Assembly (NCBI GenBank): GCA_009733575.1
Contig: ML769575.1
Location: 66,894-130,893, forward strand
Direction: 5' to 3'
DNA length: 64,000 nucleotides
Origin: Gymnopus androsaceus JB14
Taxonomy: Eukaryota > Basidiomycota > Agaricomycetes > Agaricales > Omphalotaceae
Shown here: positions 55,601-64,000 of the stretch, piece after piece
Position numbering within the stretch: the stretch's first letter is position 1
Layout: each line of letters begins with the position of its first letter
Notes under the pieces: generated by a model
Told to the model about the DNA's origin: nothing
Seen by the model: only the letters and a program-made list of their open reading frames with translations
Database searches by the model: none
Position numbers and translations under genes: made by a program

Positions 55601-58163
55601 ATAGCATGGAAGAAGAACTCCTGAGGAGTAAGACCGCGTAAGTACGAGTTTTCGACAAAACCTCTCGATTCCGGACTGAAATCGTCCTTGGTAAAGTGAG
55701 GTAACGTTCGATGACGGAAACCGAAAGGAATACGCCGTCCCTCAACAGACTGCTGTCCTACACAGACAGACATCTGCGAGATGTTGATGAACGAACCTTT
55801 GGAACCAGCAACCACCGTCTGCTTGACGTTGTTATCCTCCTTCAAAGTCTTCTGCGCATGCTGACCAGACTTGTCACGAGCCAAGTTGAGCTCTCGCTCA
55901 ACCAAACTCTCGAAGGATTCACGGATAGTCATACCAGGCGCAGGTTTGAGACGATCATGCGTAGCGTCCTCGATGATTTTAGCGACATTGGCCTTACGGC
56001 TCGCGATGGTTTCGGTGATGTAGGACATGGTATCCTTGTCGGCAATCGTATCGCCAATTCCGATACTGAACCCATTATGGAAAAGCCAATAGTTTACCAC
56101 CGTTTGTAGACTAGTGAACAACTGCCGTGTCATTTCGGGACCCTTTTCTCGGAAAACGACGTGGACCAAACCACCTTGAGAAGCACCAACGGTTTTCTTC
56201 TCGACGATACCAAAAATGATATCTCCGTTCTCGATGAGCATCCCATCATCTTGGACGACTTGGGATCCGGGCTCCGATGAATATTGATACCACGAGGAAT
56301 AGCGAGACTGAGGATTTGTTTACCAGTCCATAGCGGCTTCGGTTTGAGAATAGCTGGTATAGGAACGGAGCCATCCCAATCTGGTACCCACAATAGAATG
56401 TTTTGGACTTGGTTCCAACCAAGGAAAGTGCCTCGAAGAGTGAAGTTACGAATTCCACAAAGGGTATCTTGGACAATCCCCATAACTGGTTTGTTGGCTT
56501 GGGGAGAAATGACCTGCGTAACGTCAGCAAGCCATTCTCGGCGCAAAAGATGGAAGAATTACCTGCCGGGGCACCCAGGCTACTTGACTTAGTTCAGCAC
56601 GAGTCTCTTCGCTTTGAAGCGGAACGTTGACTTCCAAACGAGACTCGTATCCTTCGAATGCCTGGCATCGAGTCTCCGGATTCTTGGCGAATTTAAACTA
56701 CAAAGCTGATGAGTAATCAGCTACTAGAGCAAGAAGACATGGCTTACGGTTGGGAAGATGTCAGGAGTTTTGTAGGTCACATCGTAGACTTCCTCTGAGC
56801 CCTGGGTGCGCTTCGTGTATCCTGGTACGACGTCGGCCGGTACACTGTCAAGTTGTTTAGCAGTGAACATAATCCTTTCCTGTAAAGTTGTAATACATTG
56901 GGGATGAACAATGATGGGAGCAACATGCATCTTCCTCGTTGAAGTTTTTCTGTTTGCTCATTAGCAGCGGAAATGGTTTAACAATACATTGACGCGCTCA
57001 CGCTGAATTCCAAACAGAGTTGAGAGAGCTCCTTCTTTAACGTTGTCAACTGGTTTCGCTTTTCCTCTGAGAGAGCCAAACCTGAACGAGTACCGTCCAG
57101 GATCTACCAATTCAAATCAGATAGACGGATGTTGAAATTGAGGCATTCACGTACCAGTTTCTCAACCAAACGTTTTTCTTCTGCAGTCAGCTTCTCCCAT
57201 TTCCCCGATTCCTTGATATTCTTTTCTGCAGCAACCTTGGCTTGGTAGACGCCAACCCGTATAGACGATTCTACACCGTAGTCGCGAACCAAGACTTCAG
57301 CTTCATTTGATGCGTCACGAAGAGCTTTGTCTGCAGAGACGTTCTTTGGATAGTCAGGCTGGCGGCGTAACACGAACAGAAAGAGCCGCATACTTGATAG
57401 AACGAAAGAGGTTCCGCGACGGCATTGAAGTTAGTCAAGGTGGCGTACTAAAGACAGGGTTATAGAGTCAAGTTCATCTAGCCAGCCTGTCAGACTTACA
57501 CGGATAGGTTCAATCGGAATGCTAAAAAGAAGAGAGCCATTAGAGCGTACTTTCAACGAAAGAAGGCAAATGATCTTACTGGAAGAGGGCATCAGACGCA
57601 CTCGATGACTCATCATACTCATCTTGTGCAGACTCGGTTGTCGATTGAGAAGAACGAAGCTGCAAACGAGTTAGCAAAACGTCCATACTGACGGTGAACG
57701 TTCAACTCACTCTCCATCTTTCAGATGCCTTTCCATGACCCAGCCATACTGGAGGAAAGCATCCGCATGCTTGTTGTACCGTAGATCTATCCGTTCACCA
57801 GCGTCTCGAACGACGTAACGAGCACCGGGGTAGGTAGTGGGACCATTGCGGGCAAGCTCTTGGAGATACGCGATATGGTATGGCGTCACTACAAGCCATA
57901 GTCAGGCAAACGGTAACAAACAAACAAGCAAGCTCACCTCGTTCAGGAAAATTCAAGCTCATCGCAATACTTCTCAGTACACCAACCTCGTCCAACTCTA
58001 AAATCGGACCTCCAGTGATGACCGTACGAGCAGAGAAATCGACCCGCTTTCCCATCAAGTTTCCTCGCAGACGACCTTCCTTTCCTTTTAGACGAGCACG
58101 GATGGCCTTGACATGATGGCAAGATTTCCGTAGGGCTTGCGGGACACCAGCTTGTTTGTCCAT
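52671..58163 (-). pseudogene. RPB1: Truncated, chimeric copy of RPB1 (RNA polymerase II largest subunit)
   Basis: Strong similarity to Rpb1 runs from [20 protein letters not shown] through [33 protein letters not shown] and FRLNLSV, then (after a foreign block, 57447-56617) QSEETRAELSQVAWVPRQ. It continues via [20 protein letters not shown] (funnel), [20 protein letters not shown] (bridge helix) and [20 protein letters not shown] (trigger loop) to a CTD of YSPTSP-like heptads. The first ~310 residues (clamp and zinc sites) are absent. The catalytic NADFDGDEMN loop is missing. One-base frame changes lie near 56255, 55105 and 55000. The N-terminal exons are 58163-57938, 57888-57711, 57659-57580 and a 22 nt exon 57521-57500. 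After the main CTD exon (ending 53097) further heptads sit in small exons (for example 52910-52825 and 52766-52739). It cannot supply polymerase activity. Confidence 0.85.
56617..57447 (-). pseudogene. M3 metallopeptidase (saccharolysin/thimet oligopeptidase) exons inside the RPB1 relic
   Basis: Minus-strand exons encode consecutive N-terminal pieces of a fungal M3 oligopeptidase: LTNFNAVAEPLSFYQ, NVSADKALRDASNEAEVLVR, DYGVESSIRVGVYQAKVAA, then EKNIKESG. Next come ILDGTRSGLALSEEKRNQLT and LKKELSQLCLEFS, KNFNEE, FTAKQLDSVPADVVPGYTKR, VYDVTYKTPDIFPT and FKFAKNPETRCQAFEGYESR. Introns of 50-60 nt are kept, so this came from genomic DNA, not mRNA. One intron would need a GC donor or has lost its GT (near 56940). 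The HEXXH active site lies further downstream in M3 enzymes and is not present. On the left it abuts RPB1 (reading VTPP then TGA in the RPB1 phase). On the right it fuses in frame (LEVNVPL to QSEETRAEL). Confidence 0.8.
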
Positions 58164-58325
58164 CCTCGAGAGTTACGGCGTGGGAGAAAGCTTTGAATTA
58201 CCGATAAGCGGATCGCCGAATCTCCGAGCGCTTAATTTATAGATATATTCCCCCGAGCCCCCTAAGCGCCCACAACGCGTGAACTTGAACTGCAACTGCC
58301 AACGAAGATCTCTCCCTCAGATAGG

Positions 58326-60209
58326 ATGGCTGATTCTAACCCAGGTAAGAAATATTTCTGTTGTTAACATCTTGAGCTCCGTTGGACCTGGATGGCGCGT
58401 TCTAGGCGAGGCCGCTGCCCAAAACCTTACCACGGGTTAGAGCAGTGGCGGAACCTTTTCGATACGCCTCCACTGCGCTCCACGCGTCTACCTAGGGAAA
58501 AGCGCTGCTCAAAACCTCACCACGGGTTAGAGCAATGCCGGCACCTACCTTGACGCCTGAGAACGCCCCAGCTCTTGGCCTCGTTGCTCTCCTTGGCCCG
58601 CTGCTGACCTATTTTTCTAGAGCTATACCCCAAGGGCAAGCTCCGTTCGGGAACCATTCGTCTAGAACGCGCTCAAGTCGTTCGCTGCCGCAGTTTTAAC
58701 CTGCGCAAAACCCTTCAGGCTGAAAATGAGAGGCGGATGGCTAAAGAAGACGAGGGGGATTATTTAGATGAAGATATCGAGTTGGAAGACGAAGAAAAGA
58801 CTCTCCTTCCTACGTCCACCGCGTTTCACGTGCCTTCCTTTTTGACAATGCAACCTGAGGCCACTCCTTCCCCACCCCTTCCTCCACGTAGACCTCGCAA
58901 CGCACACCAGAAAGCAAAACGACGCGTGGCAGCTCAGGCCCGTGATGCTGCTGGTGAAATCAAGCCCTCCGCCGCTCAACACGCTCAGAACGCGAAACCT
59001 ATCAAAATCAAGGATTTCAACGCGTCTTCCTTACCTGTATCGTCCACTGGTTGGACTGGAAAACAATTCACCGGCGGTCTTGGCCCCGTTTGGCGAAACC
59101 TGCAGGCTCTCATCAGCATGCAGGGTTTCAAACTGTTAGATTGGGATGGCTGGTAAGTTTACTGCTATTTATTGGAGAACAATCGTTCAGATACCATTGC
59201 AGCTCCACTGTCGTCCTTGTTGACGAGGAAGATATGATCACCGCTGTCCTAGCTGGTGTCCCCAATGGCGCAGAAGGTCCAGAGTGGGATGGGGTGAGTG
59301 AAGGTGCAGCAGAGGCCATCGCACAGGGAGTCTCGAAGATGACTTTCAGTGCAAAGAATCTCGAATCACGGCGAGGAAAATTTGCTAGTTGCTCAGCTGG
59401 ATATTCTTTCGGCGGAGGGAGGGAAACGGTTGGGAACGTTCGGATTGAGGGAAAGAAGAATCGCGAGGTGTTTGAGGGGATTTTGAAGAATGAGAATGTT
59501 GAACGGATAGCCGGCTTTACAAATAGTAAGTTTTGCTCACCTCTGTTGTTCGTGTTACTGATGTTTGTTAGATATGTTCAATACATTTGCTCATAAACCG
59601 TATATGGAGTACAAGGAAACAGCGGAGGCCCTCCAAGCTCACCATCCTCACCTTCGACCTACGTCTCCAAAGACTGTCTTCGCTGCTACCACTATTAACA
59701 TGGGCCCTCGATCCTTTTCACCCCCTCATGTCGACAAAGGTAACAACGCTGGCGGTTGGTGCGTCGTTACAGCTTTGGGCCCGTTCAACCCTGATAAGGG
59801 AGGCCATTTCGTCCTATGGGATCTCAAGCTGGCAGTAAGGTTTCCCCCTGGCGCCTCCATTCTGTTCCCTTCCGCCCTTGTTACACATTCGAACATCCCC
59901 ATCCTGGAAGATGAAAAGCGCTACTCCATCATCCAGTATTCAGCGGGAGCACTTTTTCGTTGGCGTTATAATGGTTTCAAGTCGGACAAGGCTTTTCTAG
60001 CCTCAGCAACTCAGGATCAGCTTGCAAAACGTGAGGAAGACCGAAAGCTTCGATGGAAGAGGGCTCTGGAGGGGTTTTCGCGCTGGGAGGATGTTCGGAC
60101 TGGAAACTGGAAAGGTTCAAGCTTGGTGGAGGGTGGGGTTTGTTTGGATTTGGCTGAATCGGAGGACAATGTGGATTTTCGAGCTTCTAAACGTGTACGT
60201 AGGAGTTGA
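58326..60209 (+). CDS. TET/JBP-like 2-oxoglutarate/Fe(II) dioxygenase
   Basis: Four exons, 58326-58344, 58621-59152, 59203-59525 and 59572-60209, join in phase and encode 503 residues. The N-terminal region is charged (LRKTLQAENERR; acidic stretch DEDIELEDEEK) with Pro and basic segments. The C-terminal double-stranded beta-helix has the iron-binding HxD (SPPHVDKGNNAGGWCVVTAL), the distal His (FPSALVTHSNIPI) and the 2-oxoglutarate-binding Arg (RYSIIQYSAGALFRW). The block GGHFVLWDLKLAVRFPPGAS is typical of the agaric TET/JBP branch. These enzymes oxidise 5-methylpyrimidines in DNA and have expanded in Agaricomycetes alongside Kyakuja-Dileera-Zisupton transposons. No such transposase is in the window. 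The gene is divergent from the RPB1 relic with 162 bp between starts. The frame is intact. Confidence 0.8.
58413..58558. repeat. Imperfect direct repeat in first intron of the dioxygenase gene
   Basis: Two ~55 bp units (58413-58468 and 58503-58558) share AAAACCT.ACCACGGGTTAG and end in ACGCC. They sit in the unusually long (276 nt) first intron. No function is apparent. Confidence 0.7.
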
Positions 60210-60863
60210 ACGTAATGTAAAAAACTTATTACAACGGTATGAAAGCGTCCTAATGTATGGTTGTCAGCAATTATGAACAACGTGGACTGCAAGTCTAAAC
60301 TTTCTTCATAGCTCACCTGAGCATGTTCAATGAAGCTTTCGCTTGTGGAGATGCACCCCGATTCCGACTATGAAGCCGGGGTGGGTCCATATATGGAGCC
60401 CTGTGTTCTAAAAGCAGGGTTTATGGAGATGGAGCTTGCAGGTGGCATTTCTCGATTTTATTCATGCGACAGGAAAATTTTAGTATTAAACATGTATCTA
60501 TGTCAATTTTGTAAATCGTCCTTTGAACTCAACACTTGGTCAAAATTATAAAATATATATTTATCTAAGAAAAGAAACGTGTGGCCTACTTTATTAGCGA
60601 GTGTTCATAAAGTAAAACAGACGGTAGCAGAGCAGGGGAATAGCAGCAGAAGGAAAGCGGTAACGGTTGAACGCCATGAGCAAGTATATATGTTGTAGCA
60701 TGAAAAAGATGGGTTATTAGCTAGTCACATAAGGTAGGGAGCAGCGGAGAGCAGAAAATAGATAGGGGTATGTTGGGCAAGGAAAACCATTATCGAGCGA
60801 TGGGGAGTAGTAAAGCAGTAAAGAATGAATCAATTAGTAAGTAATAAAAGCAAAGAACAGGAA
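60210..60863. other. Intergenic, nothing recognised
   Basis: AT-rich and purine-rich spacer with no convincing gene. If the gene pair to the right belongs to a mobile element, its left border may lie here, but no terminal repeat was found. Confidence 0.3.
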
Positions 60864-62229
60864 TCAAAACCAACGATCCACTGCAAGGCTTGCATCTCGG
60901 CGGACAAGGTAGGGCTGAATTTTCGAATATTGGGTCAGATTTCCTTCAGTGAGTTCTGCAGCGAATGTCTCCTGAGTATCACCGCTGGCAACAGGGGGTT
61001 CTTCACGAGATGCATAACCCTCTGGGCCAAACATCGCAACTATTCCTTTCCAAATCTTAAGTAAACCACCGCGTTCCTCCCGATCCCGGGTCCGACGAGT
61101 TCTTGTGGAGGATGAAGGTTCTACGAAGATGGCGGTTTAGGGTTTAGATTTATAAAAAGAAAGAAATGGTGCTTACCTGATGCTGGAAGAAGATGGCTAT
61201 TCCAGCGATGGGATGCTGCATACTTGTTACACCAGGTATAGATTCGATATTTTTTTTTAAACGTGTTCAAGTCCCAACGGAGCTCGGAGGCGACAATTTC
61301 CGATAGGGATAAATGTGTTCCATTAGGAAGTATGAAAGATTCTGAACCATCTCGAGAAAGTAGGTTTGTGAATCCCGCCAGGCCAAGAAGCTGGCAAGCA
61401 TGGCGATGGTTCTGGATACCATACCATAGCTTCCTTCTCCTACCCCCTGCTTGAGAATACACAGCATTCTCAGTGCCCTGTTCATACCTGTAGAGAGCAT
61501 AGTCTCGGAAGGTACTCAAGTTTGCGATGGCAGGTGGTAGAGCTGGAGGAGGAACTGGGAGGCTCAAAGGTGATGGAGGTTGTGCTGAAGCTGGCTCCGC
61601 AGGAGATTCCGTTGGACCAGTGAACGGTGAGCCTGAGGAAATTATTTCCTCAGGAGGTCGAAGGAGAACAATAAAATGTGGATGAATATATCGATCTTGG
61701 AGACCCATTAGAACTTCGGGAGAGTTCGACAGCAATTGCTGAGTAAAGGGGTTTCCTCCATCGGAAGAAAAAACCATTGTAGAGAACGTTTCCAAAAGAG
61801 GAGGAGCTGCGCACTGTTCAAGTGAACCGGGAAATGAACGAAATCCGAAAATCTCCATATTAACGTTTTGTGTAAAATCTGGAACTCTAATTGTGGCAAC
61901 GTCCGTATACTTTGGATAATTTTCAAAGCATTTAAAGAGCCTGTTGTGTTGACTGATGTTCAAAGCATAGTCGATGCGCAACTGCGATGCAACTGCATTC
62001 AAGAGTTCATGCAGAGAGATGCTGCGAACTACTGCTCCCTTTATGGAAGAGAAAGGAATTTGGAGGTCCCAAAAAGTATTTGTTTCCACTGGCTTTTCTT
62101 CAAAGGTTGAACAAATGGCAACGGTACAAGCAATGGTTTCTGTATAATAACTTGAGGATAATTCTCAACATGGTTAGAAATAGGGGTATTCAAACCTGAA
62201 GAGATAGCCAAGATATCTTCAAGAGACAT
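60864..62229 (-). CDS. Unrecognised 417-residue protein, head-to-head with integrase gene
   Basis: Three exons, 62229-62196, 62139-61177 and 61120-60864, fit in phase with 56 nt introns and no lesions. After MSLEDILAISS comes a mixed alpha/beta region (TNTFWDLQIPFSSIKGAVV, LRIDYALNISQHNRLFKCFE). A Pro-rich linker follows (SPLSLPVPPPALPPAIAN). Then comes a compact helical segment with many aromatic and basic residues (RRRKLWYGIQNHRHACQLLG, LRWDLNTFKKKYRIYTWCNK), which could bind DNA or RNA. The tail is basic then acidic. I do not recognise the family. The divergent arrangement with the integrase-core gene (162 bp between starts) and matching intactness suggest a shared promoter and a shared mobile unit. 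That is inference only. Confidence 0.6.
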
Positions 62230-62391
62230 TAGGTTTGAATAGAAAATAAAAACGAAAAGGAGAGTGTGTATAACTTGTTAGAAAGAGAAAGAGCCGCTCA
62301 TATAACGAAACCGAACTTGTATTGCCCAACACGGGAATTTGATGGAGTCACAATTAGACGCGTTCTTGACGCGTTCACTTCACACTCAGCC

Positions 62392-64000
62392 ATGAGGCTA
62401 CTGCTGTTCTGCCTTTTATTGCTTAGTATCCTCTGCAGGACTCTCAATATTACATCGGATGCATCCAGTGCAGATTATCTGCTATCGCGATTCAGGAATG
62501 AATACCAAAAATTCTCGATGTTAGTTCATGAGGCTTGTGCGGACCCTCCTGATGTGTTTTTGCTGGAAATGTTGGGGGAAGAATTGGCTGAATTTCAGTG
62601 TTTGATCTCTGAAGTAAGATTTCATCCTTTTCAACTCTGTTTTTTGTTTTAAATAATTTCTAGAACCAAGCTATATTCGAGGAGCCTGAACTTTTCACTG
62701 TCTGCAGTGGCGTTGAGCATATGCTTCATGATATTCGTATCTTGCATGACACTACACTCCAGTCATCTCATAATGGACTTCCAGAAGTTGTCTCAAAGGA
62801 ATATTCTGGTAACCGGGGTCGCCCCAAGATTGTCATTAACCGTGACTTTCTAGCCTGGGCATACAGGTTTAGATCCACCAGTGGAATAGCCGACTTCCTT
62901 GGCATAAGCCGCACAATTGTTCGCCAGGCTCTTCTGGATTATAATATTGCGCCAGCAGGTGCTAACCCATTTCCATCCGAGGTCGAAGAAGGCTCCGATT
63001 CTCAACCAAACATTCCAGAGTTCATCCAGGGTTCATCTCGGGACCATCTTCAGGAAGCTCAAGATACTCCTCCAGAATTCGTTGAAGGTTCATCTCATGA
63101 CCAGGGCATGCTCATAGATACTGGCTCCGAATCCCGCTCTCTTCCTGGATATCTTTCAAACATCACCGACCAGGAGCTTGATGCCGTGCTTTTGGGGTTT
63201 CGCCAGGATTTTCCCAGAGCGGGAATCAGTATCCTTGATGGCATGCTTCGTAGTGCCCATCTAATTGTCCAGCGTCAGAGGATTAGAGAATCGTTGATTC
63301 GTATTGACCCGGTAGAAAGAATTTTTGACCGTGTTCGGTTGAAACGGCGAGGTTATCGAGTTCCGGGTCCGAATTCACTATGGCACCATGATGGTCAACA
63401 CGGTGAGCTACTGCTTGGTCGTAGTGGGAATAGTGCTTATTTGTTATATAATATAGGTCTTATACGCTGGGGTATCGTTATACACGCATTCGTTGATGGA
63501 TATTCTCGGTTGATTACTGGGATACAAGCAAGTACTAACAACCTGGCTACCACCGTTCTGAGTCTCTTCATGGCTAGTACGGCAAAGTATGGGATTCCTT
63601 CCCGTGTTAGAGGAGATCATGGTGTCGAGAATGTACTTGTAGCAGCGTTTATGGAAATGGTTCGAGGTGACGGACGGGGTTCATATATCTGGGGAAGGTG
63701 AACAAAATAGTATCTTTTACAGGCATATTCTGACTATCCTTCTCCGTTAAAGAAGTGTACATAACACCCGAATTGAGCGCTTATGGGCGGATGTCACTAT
63801 CGGTATTGGTGCTACATGGCACCAAGTATTCACAGACCTTGAAGTCGAACATGGTATGCAGGTTAATAACCCTAATCATGTTTGGCTTCTCCAACATCTC
63901 TTTCTTCCTACGATTAACTCGCAGCTGGAATTCTGGGCGAACTCATGGAACTTGCATCCTCTCTCCATCCGATCAGGTCCAAATCGAAGACCTGAAGAGA
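62392..64000 (+). CDS. DDE integrase-core (rva_4-like) protein, partial at window edge
   Basis: Exons 62392-62613, 62664-63402, 63457-63697 and 63753-beyond 64000 join in phase. The 54 nt intron 63403-63456 has no stop in frame and can be misread as coding. After a helical N-terminus comes a helix-turn-helix-like region (NRGRPKIVINRDFLAWAYRF, GIADFLGISRTIVRQALLDY) and an acidic linker with repeats (PEFIQGSS, PEFVEGSS). The RNase H-fold core carries SLWHHDGQH (first Asp), IRWGIVIHAFVDGYSRLITG, SRVRGDHGVENV (second Asp) and HNTRIERLWADVT (Glu). This is the integrase core found in many agaric and animal genomes, thought to derive from a DDE transposon. All three acidic residues are present, so catalysis is possible. 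The C-terminus lies outside the window. Confidence 0.8.

Noticed and set aside
53545..56109. Plus-strand open frames opposite RPB1
   Set aside because: They are antisense shadows of the well-conserved minus-strand RPB1 exons.
1..64000. CRISPR arrays, bacterial operons and ribosome binding sites
   Set aside because: The window is eukaryotic: spliceosomal introns throughout and no regularly spaced direct repeats with unique spacers.

Overview
The window looks like gene-sparse, transposon-rich nuclear DNA of a mushroom-forming basidiomycete (Agaricomycetes). Genes are broken by many 50-90 nt GT-AG introns. The families seen are typical of that group: F-box paralogues, a MYND-finger protein, an NACHT-WD40 protein, a TET/JBP-like dioxygenase, an isoprenylcysteine methyltransferase, intron-containing Helitrons and Ty3/Gypsy elements. 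No species can be named from sequence alone. Exon joins given here are my own reading of splice sites and frames, not transcript-supported.

Layout. 0.2-4.9 kb: truncated, mutated Ty3/Gypsy element on the minus strand. 5.0-6.9 and 13.8-16.1 kb: two copies of a duplicated F-box pseudogene; copy 1 is split by a solo LTR with perfect target duplication, and a third, more diverged F-box fragment follows copy 2. 7.1-9.1 kb: MYND zinc-finger gene or pseudogene (minus). 9.3-11.4 kb: secreted haem peroxidase (minus) with one homopolymer frameshift and Asn where the distal His is expected. 16.9-17.6 kb: GNAT-like acyltransferase. 17.8-21.3 and 33.7-37.2 kb: a second 3.5 kb segmental duplication carrying an unrecognised Ser/Pro-rich protein, frameshifted at a different place in each copy. 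23.1-23.9 kb: ICMT-like methyltransferase. 24-33.5 kb: AT-rich, MITE-dense island around an apparently intact NACHT-WD40 (NLR-like) gene. 37.3-38.0 kb: hAT-type MITE. 38.7-44.1 kb: Helitron with Rep and PIF1 helicase (minus). 45.9-47.7 kb: F-box gene with frameshifts.

The most unusual part is 49-64 kb. An intact nine-exon gene for a ~1006-residue protein with a HECT-like C-terminus (49.0-52.5 kb) is followed by a decayed partial copy of RPB1, the largest RNA polymerase II subunit (52.7-58.2 kb, minus). In this copy the exon for the catalytic NADFDGDEMN loop is replaced by several exons of an M3-family metallopeptidase (saccharolysin type). Divergently from it, 160 bp away, lies an apparently intact TET/JBP-like 2-oxoglutarate dioxygenase gene (58.3-60.2 kb). 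The window ends with a head-to-head pair: an intact unrecognised 417-residue protein (minus) and a DDE integrase-core gene (plus, running off the edge).

Many disruptions are single TGA codons or one-base indels. The first suits C-to-T decay of transposons. The second could be real pseudogenisation or assembly error in homopolymers.
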